From contig NZ_JACJTO010000008.1 of NCBI RefSeq assembly GCF_014698755.1, positions 1 through 64,000 on the forward strand: 64,000 nucleotides of DNA, in the 5' to 3' direction. Made by a program: the position numbers and the translations under genes. Source of the stretch: Aphanizomenon flos-aquae FACHB-1287. GTDB taxonomy: Bacteria; Cyanobacteriota; Cyanobacteriia; Cyanobacteriales; Nostocaceae. Positions 26,080-37,736 of this stretch are shown one piece after another; the first letter of the stretch is position 1, and each line of letters opens with the position of its first letter. The notes beneath the pieces are model-generated. The model was not told the origin of the DNA and did no database searches. It was given only the letters and a program-made list of their open reading frames with translations.

Positions 26080-27789
26080 ATGCAAGTATATTGCAGTCAA
26101 CAGCACATCAATAATGATAATCATCACTTTTGTATTCATTGCGGTGAAGCATTACCTTTAACTGCGGGACAAGTTATTGATCATCGTTATGAAATTGCGC
26201 GTATACTGGGGCAAGGTGGTTTTGGACGCAGTTATTTAGCGATTGATAGGCAAAAGTCCCGTAAAACCTGCGTTTTAAAGGAATTTGCACCCCAAGTTGT
26301 CAAACCCCAGGATTTACAAAAGGCCAAGGAACTATTTCAACGAGAAGCAAGTGTTCTGGAAAAAATTCAACATCGGCAAATTCCGCATTTTCACTCTTCT
26401 TTTCAAGCTAAAATTGGTACTAAGGATTTTTTCTTTCTGGTACAAGATTATATTGAGGGTGATAATTATGACCAATTATTAACACAGCGTCAAAATCAGG
26501 GAAAGTCTTTTAGTGAGGAAGAAGTTATTAATTTACTGCACAATATTCTCCCTGTGCTGACTTATATTCACGGTTTAGATATAGTTCACCGTGATATTTC
26601 TCCAGATAATTTGATTTTAAGTCAAAGTGACAATTTACCCGTGTTGATTGATTTTGGGGGTGTTAAACAGTTACCAGCTGATCAGGGTTTTTGGCGGACG
26701 CAACTGGCAGGAAATGGAACATTATTAGGTAAAAAAGGCTACGCGCCAGAAGAACAGTTACTTCAGGGTAAAGTGTATAAAAGTAGTGATTTTTATTCTT
26801 TAGCGGTGACGGCTTTAGTTTTAATTACGGGGAAACAACCAAATTTACTTTATAATAGCTACAATGGCGTTTGGCTTTGGGGTCAGGAAATTAAGGTTAG
26901 TCCCAAGTTAGAGGCTGTGTTACGTAAAATGTTAGCGTATAAGCCCAGCGATCGCTATCAAAAAGCCGAACAAATTATTAAAGATTTACCTAGACCATCT
27001 ATTTCACCTAGTAGACCACAAACTATGCAAACCCCTAGCAATAATCCCAATCCCTATATTACTAAGTTGAGAACAGAGGTGGTAGCACCAGGTATAAAAC
27101 GCGCCCGTAATCTTGGGAATGGTGTCCACAACAAGACGACATTATTTGTACAGCAAATACCGATGCCAGTATGGTTGCGTCCTTTTACTGTTAGCTTTAT
27201 TATGACTACGGGAATGTTGTTAACAGGTGCAGGTATGTTCGCTTTAGGAAATTTTGCAGTGAAGGGGATAACATCAATCACAGTTCCTCAAATCGAAGTT
27301 CCCAAAATTCCATCTATTAATCATCCTGGGGGTAATAAAAATAACAACCGTAGTATTCAACAGGTTTTTAGTCGTGTACAACAGCTAGGAATTTCTTCGG
27401 TATTTTTTACGAATACAGTTAATGAAATTTTCTATGCCCAAAAACCAGAATTAAATAAACGTCAGTTAACTGATAAACCTGAAGATACAGCTTTACGGGA
27501 ACAATGGAATCATCTAGCTGATCAATTGTTAAATAGTTTAGAAAAGGTTAATTTAAGTACAATAGCTAAAAAGAAAATAGGTAGTTATAGTCAACAAGAT
27601 TCCCAACGCTGGGAACAATTGGCTAAAACTGGAAAATTGGGTAAATATAGATCTTTTCAGGATTTACGTGCAGATACATATCAAACATTTGAACCCTTGT
27701 TTCCTGGTCAAAAACGTGGGAAACTAAATCGACAAACTTTTCTACAGATTTGGTATGCGATCGCATCTGATAAAGTAGAGAACAAGTAA
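26080..27789 (+). CDS. Membrane Ser/Thr protein kinase with N-terminal zinc ribbon
   Basis: A 569-residue kinase. An N-terminal Cys/His zinc-ribbon (C5, C18, C21 and a nearby His) precedes the Hanks-type domain: ILGQGGFGRSYLA, the ATP-binding Lys67 in CVLKEF, catalytic loop HRDISPDN and DFGG. In the catalytic loop the usual Lys two residues after Asp is Ser. A single membrane helix lies at about residues 370-400. The extracytoplasmic C-terminal domain (NEIFYAQ, DKPEDTALREQWNHLADQLL, FLQIWYAIA) is shared with the next kinase. I start at the ATG at 26080, because upstream codons precede the CSQ-H zinc motif without family support. Confidence 0.88.
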   Translation: MQVYCSQQHINNDNHHFCIHCGEALPLTAGQVIDHRYEIARILGQGGFGRSYLAIDRQKSRKTCVLKEFAPQVVKPQDLQKAKELFQREASVLEKIQHRQIPHFHSSFQAKIGTKDFFFLVQDYIEGDNYDQLLTQRQNQGKSFSEEEVINLLHNILPVLTYIHGLDIVHRDISPDNLILSQSDNLPVLIDFGGVKQLPADQGFWRTQLAGNGTLLGKKGYAPEEQLLQGKVYKSSDFYSLAVTALVLITGKQPNLLYNSYNGVWLWGQEIKVSPKLEAVLRKMLAYKPSDRYQKAEQIIKDLPRPSISPSRPQTMQTPSNNPNPYITKLRTEVVAPGIKRARNLGNGVHNKTTLFVQQIPMPVWLRPFTVSFIMTTGMLLTGAGMFALGNFAVKGITSITVPQIEVPKIPSINHPGGNKNNNRSIQQVFSRVQQLGISSVFFTNTVNEIFYAQKPELNKRQLTDKPEDTALREQWNHLADQLLNSLEKVNLSTIAKKKIGSYSQQDSQRWEQLAKTGKLGKYRSFQDLRADTYQTFEPLFPGQKRGKLNRQTFLQIWYAIASDKVENK

Positions 27790-27834
27790 TTGGTAATAGG
27801 TAATTGGCAAAAAGTGACAACGAACAACTGACTA

Positions 27835-29925
27835 ATGAGTAATCTTTATTGTTCTCAAGGGCATCAAAATCCTTCTGGTAGTAGGTTTTGTCTCCAATGT
27901 GGAGAGAAAATTACTGATATATCGACAGCGGTAAATCAGGGTATTCAACCAGGACAAACTTTAGGTGATCGTTATGTTATTATTCGGCAAATTGGTCAAG
28001 GAGGATTTGGCCGGACTTATTTAGCAGAAGATATTAACCGCTTTCGAGAAGCTTGTGTTTTAAAAGAATTTTTTCCCCAAGTACAAACTCCCTATATAGT
28101 CCAAAAAGCAGAAGAACTATTTCAGCGAGAAGCAAGTGTTCTTTATAAATTACAACATCCTCAAATTCCGCGATTTCGGGAACTATTACGTATCAATTTC
28201 CAAAGTAAAGAAAGTCTGTTTTTAGTCCAAGATTATGTAAATGGTGAAACTTATAATTCCTTATTAAATAATCGTCAACAACGGGGTTTAAAATTTACAG
28301 AAACAGAAATTCGCCAATTATTACAGCAAATTTTACCAGTTTTGGCATATATTCATGCTCTTGGTGTAATTCATCGTGATATTTCCCCTGATAATTTAAT
28401 GTTGAGAAATAGTGATCAATTACCTGTGTTAATTGATTTTGGGGGTGTTAAACAGGTAGCTGCAACTGTCGCTTCTCAATATTATCAAACAGGGGCAATT
28501 GTCCCTCCTGCCAATGGCACCTTATTAGGAAAAATAGGATTTGCCCCTCCAGAACAAATGCAAACCGGTCTGGTGTCTACCCACAGCGACTTATATGCTT
28601 TAGCTTTAGCTGTGACAATGTTAGTTTTACTGACAGGTAAACAACCCCAAGAATTAATTGATACTTATAATCTGAGTTGGGAATGGCGGCGGGAAATTAG
28701 CCTAAGTCCTGCATTGGGACAAATCATAGATAAAATGTTATCACCTATTGCCAGCGATCGCTATCAAACAGTCCATCAACTTCTTCAAGCCCTCAACCCC
28801 CAATCTACCAGCTATCAGCCAACTCAACCCCCCACGTCTGCAACTGTCACTTTTTCTCCTCCTCAAACCCCAGCCCCCCCACCTGTAATTACTCCCACTC
28901 CTCCTCCAGGGATTTGGACGGGAACAAATATCTTTATTGTTACCTTAGCTATTGTTACCAGTGTGGGCTTACTTGTTTGGGGATTTAAACAGCGCGGTTA
29001 CGACCTAAATGGGATTAACCCAATTACATCTAGTGTCAATTCTACACCCGCAGTTAATTTTTCACCAGAGGAAAAACAACGCCAACAAAAATTGAGCGAT
29101 AAACGTGAAGAATTAAATATAAATTATCAATTTTATGTTACACTAATAAACCAAGTATTCTGGGAAAAATATCCCTATTTAAAGGAGCGTATTCTTAACG
29201 ATAGTCCAGAAGATGAAACTTGGCGGGAACAATGGGATCAAATCGCCGACCAAGTCCTAAAAAAGCTATCAGAAATGAGTTCTGAATCCCGTCGTCAACT
29301 GGGAAATTATACTTCCTTGACACTGGCAACCTCCATAGCTGAAATTAATAAAATTAACGTTGCTAGTCGTTCTTTATATGATTTGACAGATGTAGCTTTT
29401 TTCCGAGAATTTCCCGAACAAGAAGGTCAAAAGTTTATCAGAAAACCCATTGGACAAGTTTGGTATGGATTTGCAAATGATCAAGTAAAAGCCATTCTTT
29501 CTGAAGAAGCATCTGCAAAAATAGTTTTTTCTGAAGGTACTACTGGTAAAACAGTAAGTGAAAATCTTCAACCAGGAAAAGGTAAGGTTTTTATTGTTGG
29601 ACTAACTAAAGAACAAAATATGGAAGTTAAACTAGAAGCAAGCCCAAAAGTTTTACTATCAATTTATTCTCCTTCTGGGAAAATCGCATTTTTAGAAGAT
29701 TCTCAAAAACGGACTCTATCTAGAATATTACCAGAAACCGGATTTTATGAATTTGTCGTTGTTTCTAAAGCCTCAGAACCATTAGAATATCAATTCACTA
29801 TCATTGCCGAAAATCCCCCAGAAGTAGAACCAACACCCACAGAAACACCAATAACACCAACAGAGGAACCAACACCAATAGAAGAACCAATACCAACAGA
29901 AACACCCACAGATGAGATTGATTAA
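27835..29925 (+). CDS. Membrane Ser/Thr protein kinase, tandem paralogue
   Basis: A 696-residue paralogue of the preceding kinase, 45 nt downstream. It has the same zinc-ribbon (YCSQGHQNPSG then FCLQCG), IGQGGFGRTYLAED, Lys in CVLKEFF, HRDISPDN and DFGG. A Pro/Thr-rich linker at about residues 320-360 is followed by one membrane helix near 365-385. The outer part shares the NQVFWEKYP/DSPEDETWREQWDQIADQVL/IGQVWYGFAND domain and adds a beta-sandwich-like region and a Pro-Thr-Glu repeat tail. The tandem arrangement indicates local duplication. It probably senses an envelope signal. Confidence 0.88.
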   Translation: MSNLYCSQGHQNPSGSRFCLQCGEKITDISTAVNQGIQPGQTLGDRYVIIRQIGQGGFGRTYLAEDINRFREACVLKEFFPQVQTPYIVQKAEELFQREASVLYKLQHPQIPRFRELLRINFQSKESLFLVQDYVNGETYNSLLNNRQQRGLKFTETEIRQLLQQILPVLAYIHALGVIHRDISPDNLMLRNSDQLPVLIDFGGVKQVAATVASQYYQTGAIVPPANGTLLGKIGFAPPEQMQTGLVSTHSDLYALALAVTMLVLLTGKQPQELIDTYNLSWEWRREISLSPALGQIIDKMLSPIASDRYQTVHQLLQALNPQSTSYQPTQPPTSATVTFSPPQTPAPPPVITPTPPPGIWTGTNIFIVTLAIVTSVGLLVWGFKQRGYDLNGINPITSSVNSTPAVNFSPEEKQRQQKLSDKREELNINYQFYVTLINQVFWEKYPYLKERILNDSPEDETWREQWDQIADQVLKKLSEMSSESRRQLGNYTSLTLATSIAEINKINVASRSLYDLTDVAFFREFPEQEGQKFIRKPIGQVWYGFANDQVKAILSEEASAKIVFSEGTTGKTVSENLQPGKGKVFIVGLTKEQNMEVKLEASPKVLLSIYSPSGKIAFLEDSQKRTLSRILPETGFYEFVVVSKASEPLEYQFTIIAENPPEVEPTPTETPITPTEEPTPIEEPIPTETPTDEID

Positions 29926-29995
29926 AAAAGTTTGTTTAAATAAATATATTTGTCATAGTCAGGATTTTTTAGATTTAAGAATTGGAGGTGAAAAA

Positions 29996-30799
29996 ATGAT
30001 CAATAACCAATTAGAAACCATTGAACCATTAATTGAATTAAAAGGTATTTCTAAAACCTTTGGCAAGAACAGGGTTTTAGATAACGTAGATTTAAAAATA
30101 TATCGAGGAGAAGCATTAGGGATTATTGGACCTTCAGGAACTGGTAAATCAACAGTTTTACGAATTATAGCCGGGTTATTAAAACCTGACGAAGGAGAAA
30201 TTTATATTCAAGGAGTCAAAAGACAAGGTTTAATTGAAGATGGTGCTGATCCTGTGGGAATAGGTATGGTATTTCAACAAGCGGCATTATTCGACTCCTT
30301 GACAGTAGAAGAAAATATCGGATTTTTACTTTATCAAAATTCCCGATTAAAAAGATCCCATATTCGGGAATTAGTCAACGAAAAATTAGAAATGGTCGGG
30401 TTAGCAGATATCAGTCATCTTTACCCGTCAGAACTTTCCGGAGGAATGCGAAAAAGAGTAAGTTTTGCCCGTGCTATTATGTCTAATCCTCAACGTCCTA
30501 CAGACAATCCAGAAGTTTTATTATACGATGAACCTACAGCCGGATTAGACCCCATTGCCTCAACAGTAATTGAAGACCTAATCCGCAGTTTACAACATAC
30601 ACAAGGAGTCTGTAGCACTTACGCCATTGTCACGCACCAAGAAAGCACTATTCGACGCACATCTGATCAAATAGTATTTCTTTATCAAGGAAAAGTACAA
30701 TGGCAAGGTACAGCAGTTGCCTTAGATCACACAGAAGAACCTTTAATTAGACAATTTATGAGTGGAAGTGTAAATGGACCCATTCAAGTAGCGGGTTAA
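29996..30799 (+). CDS. ABC transporter ATPase, Mla/YrbF type
   Basis: A 267-residue ATPase of the retrograde or anterograde lipid transport (Mla) type. It has Walker A GPSGTGKST, the Q-loop region GMVFQQAALFDSLTVEENIGF, signature LSGGMRKRVSFARA, Walker B VLLYDEPTAGLDP and switch His in VTHQES. The ATG at 29996 has an ideal GGAGGTG ribosome-binding site; the frame extends upstream into the end of the kinase gene without support. It is followed 50 nt later by its MCE-domain partner. The MlaE-like permease is not in the window. Confidence 0.9.
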   Translation: MINNQLETIEPLIELKGISKTFGKNRVLDNVDLKIYRGEALGIIGPSGTGKSTVLRIIAGLLKPDEGEIYIQGVKRQGLIEDGADPVGIGMVFQQAALFDSLTVEENIGFLLYQNSRLKRSHIRELVNEKLEMVGLADISHLYPSELSGGMRKRVSFARAIMSNPQRPTDNPEVLLYDEPTAGLDPIASTVIEDLIRSLQHTQGVCSTYAIVTHQESTIRRTSDQIVFLYQGKVQWQGTAVALDHTEEPLIRQFMSGSVNGPIQVAG

Positions 30800-30849
30800 G
30801 TACCAAATCAAATAAAATTGCTGAGTTGACGCTATCGGTGGAGGAGCAA

Positions 30850-32292
30850 ATGCGAGGTTTAATGAGCAGTTTCACGTCTGCACGTACATGGAGAGAGGGT
30901 TCAGTAGGATTGTTACTTCTACTAGGGTTAAGTGCTTTTGGAGTAATTTTACTGTGGTTAAATAAAATCACCCCTGGACAACCTTCCTATAAAGCAATTA
31001 TTGAATTTACTAATGCTGGAGGAATGCAAAAGGGTTCAGCAGTGCGGTTTCGTGGTGTGAAAATAGGGAGTATCACCACTGTCAAACCTGGAACGAACAC
31101 AATTGAGGTAGAAATCCAAATTAACTCCTCCAATTTAATCATTCCTAGTAATTCCCTAATTGAAGCTAATCAAAGTGGATTAATTAGCGAAAATATTATT
31201 GACATTACGCCACAAAAAGAACTACTGGGAACTGTATCTGCTAAACCTCTAGATAAAGATTGTAACCCCAGCCTAATTATTTGTAATGGTTCTCGCTTAA
31301 AAGGTGTAATTGGTATCAGTGCGGATGAACTTATTCGTCAATCAAGTAATTTTGCGGCTCAATATAGTAGCGAAAAGTTCTATAAAAATGTTAATCGCAC
31401 CTTAGAAACTTCGGCTAATGCGGCTGCTAATATTGCCAATTTGTCCAAGGATTTGCAAGATTTGAGTAAAACCTTCAAAGGACAAATAAATGTATTCTCT
31501 GATACAGCAGCTACATTACAACGTTCTACAACCCAGCTAACTGCAACTACAACCAAGACAGCAGATCAATTAGGAACAACAGCTAAAGATTTTAGTGTTA
31601 CAGCTAAACAGGCCAGCCGCTTACTAACAAACCTAGATAATCTTGTCAGCACTAATCGTTCTTCTTTAGTTGGTACTTTGAATAGTATGACCCAAACCAG
31701 TAACCAACTTCGTCAGACAGTTACAAGTTTATCACCCGCGATTAATCGCTTAACCCAAGGGAAATTGTTAGACAACTTAGAAACCCTGTCTGCAAATGCA
31801 GCGGAAGCTTCTGCGAATTTAAAAGACGCTTCTAAAACTTTAAATGATCCTAAAAACATTGTTTTACTGCAACAAACTTTAGATGCAGCTAAATCAACCT
31901 TTGAAAATACCCAAAAAATTACCGCTGATTTGGATGAATTGACAGGCGATCCGAAGTTCCGCCAAAATATGTTAAGATTGGTAAATGGTCTGAGTAAATT
32001 AGTTTCTTCTAGTCAGGAAATACAAGAACAAACCAAGGTAGCTGTAACTTTAGATGCTCTCAAAGCTACTGCTAATTCTCCTCAGGTAGTAATTACCGCA
32101 CCAGTTCCCAAAAAGCAAGTATTGGTAGTCAAGCAAAGTCCGAACTTAGTTATAAATCCTGAACCGAAAACACTAGAGAAAATAGAGGAAATCCCCCAAA
32201 CAGTTATAGAAACACCGAATTTATCCCAAGAACAACTCCTGCAACAACTCCGAGATTATCGAGAGCAGGGAAAAATCACAACCGACAACTAA
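30850..32292 (+). CDS. MlaD/MCE-domain lipid transport protein
   Basis: A 480-residue membrane-anchored substrate-binding protein for the Mla-type transporter. One membrane helix (GSVGLLLLLGLSAFGVILLWL) is followed by the MCE domain, about residues 50-140 (FTNAGGMQKGSAVRFRGVKIGSITTVKP and LISENIIDITP). A long helical region with many Ala/Thr/Asn repeats follows, probably forming a periplasmic tunnel, then a Pro-rich tail. The ATG at 30850 has a GGAGG site. Related plastid and cyanobacterial proteins (TGD2-like) move lipid between envelopes and thylakoids. Confidence 0.9.
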   Translation: MRGLMSSFTSARTWREGSVGLLLLLGLSAFGVILLWLNKITPGQPSYKAIIEFTNAGGMQKGSAVRFRGVKIGSITTVKPGTNTIEVEIQINSSNLIIPSNSLIEANQSGLISENIIDITPQKELLGTVSAKPLDKDCNPSLIICNGSRLKGVIGISADELIRQSSNFAAQYSSEKFYKNVNRTLETSANAAANIANLSKDLQDLSKTFKGQINVFSDTAATLQRSTTQLTATTTKTADQLGTTAKDFSVTAKQASRLLTNLDNLVSTNRSSLVGTLNSMTQTSNQLRQTVTSLSPAINRLTQGKLLDNLETLSANAAEASANLKDASKTLNDPKNIVLLQQTLDAAKSTFENTQKITADLDELTGDPKFRQNMLRLVNGLSKLVSSSQEIQEQTKVAVTLDALKATANSPQVVITAPVPKKQVLVVKQSPNLVINPEPKTLEKIEEIPQTVIETPNLSQEQLLQQLRDYREQGKITTDN

Positions 32293-32313
32293 CCACTGAC
32301 CACTGACAACCGA

Positions 32314-32610
32314 CTAATTCCAGTCCTGCTCCTCTTTTTTGCCACGACTTTTGTAAATTCCGCCCTGATTATGGATTTGACGGGTTTTTGCAAATAGTTC
32401 GGCTTCTGTTAAACCCCAGCGTTGCAAAACTTGATCTAAGTTAGTTTGAATATCTCGTGCCCCCGGAAAACCTTGATAGCGGACTCTCATTCTAGCCAAT
32501 TCCGATAAATTATAATCGGTTGCGTCCTGAGCGAGTAAAATATCAATAAGGGGTCTATCTCGGTTGTAGAGTGGATGTTGTTGGTCTTTACCACCAGAAG
32601 ATTCTATCAT
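32314..32610 (-). CDS. DUF3288 family protein
   Basis: A 98-residue cyanobacteria-specific protein. The pattern KDQQHPLYNRDRPLIDILL, ATDYNLSELARMRVRYQGFPGARDIQ and LQRWGLTEAELF fits DUF3288 as I recall it. It is soluble, without signal or membrane segments. Function unknown. It converges on the MCE gene and is divergent from clpC. Confidence 0.8.
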   Translation of the reverse strand: MIESSGGKDQQHPLYNRDRPLIDILLAQDATDYNLSELARMRVRYQGFPGARDIQTNLDQVLQRWGLTEAELFAKTRQIHNQGGIYKSRGKKEEQDWN

Positions 32611-32852
32611 AGTTAATGCCAGTACGAAGTTAGCAATCCATCAACAACCCAAGAGCAAAAAATCTTGACCGTTGCTAATTATTTACCATGAACTAAAGAA
32701 TGACGGCAAGTACGCCCGATCTTACGGCTCTCACTACTGCCATTTAGCCTTAAATAAAGATACATTATCTTTAAGAAAATACAAGAAACTTTAGATGAGG
32801 GTGAACTTATATCTCACCCAAAGTCCAAGCAGCACGAGGGAAAGAACCCGCT

Positions 32853-35303
32853 ATGTTTGAACACTTCACTTCCGAAGCCATTAGGGTAATCATGTTAGCT
32901 CAGGAGGAAGCACGACGACTGGGACATAACTTTGTAGGAACAGAACAAATTCTCCTGGGTTTAATGGGAGAAGGGACGGGTGTTGCTGCTAAGGTGCTGG
33001 CTGAGTTGGGTGTCACCTTAAAAGAAGCACGTCGGGAAGTAGAAAAGATAATTGGCCGGGGTTCTGGGTTTGTCCCACCGGAAATTCCTTTTACTCCCAA
33101 GGTAAAAAGTCTGTTTGAGCAATCTTTCCGAGAAGCTCACGGTCTTGGACATAATTACATAAACACTGAACACTTATTATTAGGTTTAACCGAGGCCGGT
33201 GAAGGAGTCGCCGCCAAAGTATTGCAAAATCTAGGAGTGGATTTACCAGTTATCCGGGCCACCGTCATGAACCGATTGGGTGAGGATACAGCGGTTGTTA
33301 CGGGTGGTAGAAGTAATTCCCAGCGTAATCAAAATTTATCCATAGAGGAGTTTGGCAGAAATCTCACTAAGCTGGCTCAGGAGGGCAAATTAGACCCGGT
33401 AGTTGGTCGTCAGCGGGAAATAGAAAGAACGGTGCAAATTCTCGGTCGTAGAACCAAAAATAACCCGGTTTTGATTGGTGAACCAGGGGTAGGAAAAACA
33501 GCAATTGCTGAAGGTTTGGCGCAACGGATTATCAATCAAGATGTCCCCGAAATTTTATTAAACAAGCAAGTAATTAGCTTGGATATGGGGTCTGTGGTAG
33601 CGGGAACTCGTTTCCGGGGTGATTTTGAGGAACGTCTCAAGAAAATCATGGAGGAAGTTCGTACCGCAGGTAATATCATCTTAGTTATTGATGAAATTCA
33701 TACTTTAGTAGGTGCAGGTGGTACGGAAGGCGGTTTGGATGCAGCTAATATCCTTAAACCAGCTTTAGCACGGGGTGAACTCCAGTGTATTGGTGCTACT
33801 ACCTTAGATGAATATCGTCAATATATTGAGCGTGATGCAGCTTTAGAAAGACGTTTTCAGCCAATTTTGGTGGGTGAACCATCGGTAGCAGAAACTATTG
33901 ATATTCTCTATGGTTTACGAGGTGCTTATGAACAACACCATAGAGTCCATATTACTGATGAAGCGGTTATTGCGGCGGCCGAATTGGCAGATCGTTATAT
34001 CAGCGATCGCTTTCTACCCGACAAAGCAATTGATTTAATTGATGAAGCTGGTTCTCGTGTGCGTTTACGTCACTCCCGCATTAGCAGTAACAAGGAACTG
34101 AAACGGGAATTAACCACCGCAACTAAGTCCAAATCTGAAGCTATCAGAGTTCAAGATTTTACTAAAGCTGGTAAGTTACGGATACAAGAATTACAACTTC
34201 AAGCCAGACTTGATTTAGAAGAAAATCAGGAAAGTATTAACGCTCCTCTAGTCAATGAAGAAGATATTGCTCAAATTGTCGCTTCTTGGACAGGTGTTCC
34301 CGTTAATAAACTGACTGAATCTGAATCTGAGTTACTTTTACACCTTGAAGATACCTTACATACAAGACTGATTGGACAAGAACAAGCAGTTACATCTGTT
34401 TCTCGTGCTATTCGTCGCGCCCGTGTTGGTTTAAAAAGTCCTAATCGTCCTATTGCTAGTTTTATCTTTTCTGGTCCCACAGGTGTAGGTAAAACTGAAT
34501 TAGCTAAAGCTTTAGCTGCTTATTTCTTCGGTGCGGAAGATGCAATGGTACGTTTAGATATGTCCGAATACATGGAAAGCCACAACGTTTCTAAGTTGAT
34601 TGGTTCACCTCCAGGTTATGTAGGATACAATGAGGGTGGGCAATTAACGGAAGCTGTGCGACGCAAACCCTATACAGTGTTGCTATTTGACGAAATAGAG
34701 AAAGCACATCCCGATGTATTCAATATGCTACTGCAAATCTTAGATGACGGTCATCTTACGGATGCGAAAGGCCGGAAAGTTGATTTCAAGAATACATTAA
34801 TTATCTTGACTTCTAATATTGGTTCTAAGGTAATTGAAAAAGGTGGTAGTAGTTTGGGGTTTGAGTTTGATAACCGCGCAGATGCTAGTTATCATCGGAT
34901 TCGTAACTTAGTGAATGAGGAACTGAAAGCCTATTTCCGTCCAGAATTTCTTAACCGTGTTGATGATATTATTGTCTTCACTCAACTTAACAAAGATGAG
35001 GTTAAGCAAATTGCTGAGATTATGCTGCGTGATGTTGCTGGTCGTCTCAAAGACAAGGATATCGCTTTAGAAGTAACGGAAGCTTTCAAAGAGAAGGTTG
35101 TACAGGAAGGCTATGATCCTAGTTATGGTGCTAGACCATTACGCCGCGCCATTGTACGTTTACTAGAAGATTCTCTCGTAGAAGCGATTTTAGCCGGAGA
35201 AATAGCTGAGGGAGATAAGGCTATTGTAGATGTAGATGATGATGGTCAGGTAAAGGTCAGAAAGTTGGAAACTCGTGAGTTGTTATTAACTAATGTTGGA
35301 TAA
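32853..35303 (+). CDS. clpC: Clp protease ATP-binding subunit ClpC
   Basis: An AAA+ unfoldase delivering proteins to ClpP. The 816-residue product has the double Clp N-domain ([22 protein letters not shown] and the repeat around residue 80), first AAA domain with [16 protein letters not shown], a UVR-like middle motif near residue 425, and second AAA domain with [16 protein letters not shown] (about 545). The C-terminal arginine finger/sensor region [11 protein letters not shown] is intact. Length and motifs are normal. A terminator hairpin follows at 35336-35368. Confidence 0.97.
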   Translation: MFEHFTSEAIRVIMLAQEEARRLGHNFVGTEQILLGLMGEGTGVAAKVLAELGVTLKEARREVEKIIGRGSGFVPPEIPFTPKVKSLFEQSFREAHGLGHNYINTEHLLLGLTEAGEGVAAKVLQNLGVDLPVIRATVMNRLGEDTAVVTGGRSNSQRNQNLSIEEFGRNLTKLAQEGKLDPVVGRQREIERTVQILGRRTKNNPVLIGEPGVGKTAIAEGLAQRIINQDVPEILLNKQVISLDMGSVVAGTRFRGDFEERLKKIMEEVRTAGNIILVIDEIHTLVGAGGTEGGLDAANILKPALARGELQCIGATTLDEYRQYIERDAALERRFQPILVGEPSVAETIDILYGLRGAYEQHHRVHITDEAVIAAAELADRYISDRFLPDKAIDLIDEAGSRVRLRHSRISSNKELKRELTTATKSKSEAIRVQDFTKAGKLRIQELQLQARLDLEENQESINAPLVNEEDIAQIVASWTGVPVNKLTESESELLLHLEDTLHTRLIGQEQAVTSVSRAIRRARVGLKSPNRPIASFIFSGPTGVGKTELAKALAAYFFGAEDAMVRLDMSEYMESHNVSKLIGSPPGYVGYNEGGQLTEAVRRKPYTVLLFDEIEKAHPDVFNMLLQILDDGHLTDAKGRKVDFKNTLIILTSNIGSKVIEKGGSSLGFEFDNRADASYHRIRNLVNEELKAYFRPEFLNRVDDIIVFTQLNKDEVKQIAEIMLRDVAGRLKDKDIALEVTEAFKEKVVQEGYDPSYGARPLRRAIVRLLEDSLVEAILAGEIAEGDKAIVDVDDDGQVKVRKLETRELLLTNVG

Positions 35304-35335
35304 TTCGGAATTTCTACAATATCGGTAATTTATTT

Positions 35336-35368
35336 GGTGGGTAACTTACTGTTAACCCACCTTTTTTT
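35336..35368 (+). terminator. Rho-independent terminator of clpC
   Basis: Stem GGTGGGT/ACCCACC with a 12-nt loop region and one bulge, followed by seven T. It begins 33 nt after the clpC stop. Confidence 0.85.
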
Positions 35369-35860
35369 ATGGGGGAACAGGGAACAGAGAATAAATTGAT
35401 TTGTGCTTCATTAGACTGAAAAACGATATAAATACCCACAAATTTGCGGTTTTCGTAATCAATTCCCAATCTCAAAAAATACACCCTCTATTGACCAGAG
35501 GGTTGGGGAGTCGTAATTTTAGGGAACACCAAAAAATTACCCAATTTTGTGAGATAGGCCTCCTACCCGTCCTTGATGATTTGCGGACAAGATGTCCGCA
35601 CCACAAGAAATTTTTGGGTATTTTTTTTAATTGGAAGTCCCCTATTATCCGCTATTTACGGAAGGGAGGAAAATTTGTTGACAGTTTCAGATTTGTGTGT
35701 TATCGTGAATGAAACCAAGGCTGTAAAAGTTTCTATTAAATTAAATAGCTCGAATTTTTCAAAAGTCACAAAATAAAAAAAGATCGCTCCACTCCGTTAC
35801 GCTTGGCAAGGGTAAAGAAGAAAAGAGCAGAGGGCAAAAGAGCAAGAGTGTAAAGGGCTA
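35369..35860. other. Intergenic region with dispersed hairpin
   Basis: About 490 nt between clpC and the FGE-like gene. A short frame at 35401 shows no family features and I leave it out. A palindromic hairpin TGCGGACA/TGTCCGCA (35582-35600) followed by ccacaag resembles a repeat I know as common in Nostocales spacers. Inverted AT-rich runs lie on both sides (around 35530 and 35610), so this could be a small non-autonomous element. Confidence 0.45.
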
Positions 35861-36838
<978 letters not shown>

Positions 36839-36841
36839 AAT

Positions 36842-37525
36842 TTACTTTCTCCCTAATTTTTTGATAATAAACTCCCAAGCAGACTTGATATTAAAACCAG
36901 TTCCCAATTCTAATTCACCTTCATAATTAATTAAAAAAGGAACAATTGGTAAAGTCACTGTAATTTTATGTCTAGCATCTAATTCAGGAGATTTGATAAT
37001 TTCGGCAAATTCTGCTTGACTGCTAGAAGGTAAAGAAGGTATGCGTGATTCTAGAACTGCCAACATTTGCAGCATTTCTGACTCAGATACTTGATTAGCT
37101 GCTACTGCATTTAACATATTTTCTGTAAAAGCTAATTGAGTCTGATTTAGCTGTTCAATAAAAACTCTCAAAATTGCTTGTTCAGAAACTTGATAACGAA
37201 GTAAAAGTGAATCTTGGTTAATAAGAACAATATTTAATTTTGCGTCTATTTGCTGTAATTGGTTTTCTATTATTTGCAGTTGATTTCCTACTACCTGGAT
37301 TTGGGGTGTAGATATACCAATTAACTGTTGTTCTAATTCTGTATATTCTTGTTTATAATTATCAATAGATTCCTTTTGTCGTTTGATTTCTTGTTGATAT
37401 CTTCTCAGTGTCCGAGGGTTGTCTTCAACAGTTAAGGCTTCCTCAAATTCTTTCAGTAATTTTTGGTCTTGGGTGATATTATCTAGTAAATCTGTCAATC
37501 TTTGTTGGAAAAGCTGGGAAAGCAT
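36842..37525 (-). CDS. Helical protein sharing the N-terminal module of the FGE-like neighbour
   Basis: A 227-residue protein. Residues about 14-65 (TQDQKLLKEFEEALTVEDNP then RRYQQEIKRQKESI) align with residues about 10-60 of the FGE-like protein (EKDFQLLKDYENHKRNENDP then RNKWETNIQLIKQEI). Long coiled-coil stretches rich in Gln follow, and a short beta segment (PIVPFLINYEGELELG) lies near the C-terminus. It is the first gene of a two-gene operon. A shared adaptor module suggests the products meet by homotypic contact, as in effector-associated domains of bacterial conflict systems. Function is not known. Confidence 0.7.
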   Translation of the reverse strand: MLSQLFQQRLTDLLDNITQDQKLLKEFEEALTVEDNPRTLRRYQQEIKRQKESIDNYKQEYTELEQQLIGISTPQIQVVGNQLQIIENQLQQIDAKLNIVLINQDSLLLRYQVSEQAILRVFIEQLNQTQLAFTENMLNAVAANQVSESEMLQMLAVLESRIPSLPSSSQAEFAEIIKSPELDARHKITVTLPIVPFLINYEGELELGTGFNIKSAWEFIIKKLGRK

Positions 37526-37736
37526 GAGTTAAATGCCTTAATTTGGGGATTGTTGAGGGTTTACGGAACTTTTCAACCTAGTGTATCATAAATATCCCCT
37601 AAATTAGCTATTAGTCATTTCAAACTTTTGCGCTATGCTATCAAATAGATAAATACAGATTATACTTAGGTGATGCACCCTGCCAATATGTAACTTGCGT
37701 AGGTTCTACCAGAAATTGTCCAGAGGATAAAATTAA

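Noticed and set aside
35401-35776. Two open frames of 103 and 67 codons after clpC
   Set aside because: They cross a palindromic repeat and show no family pattern or consistent ribosome-binding site.
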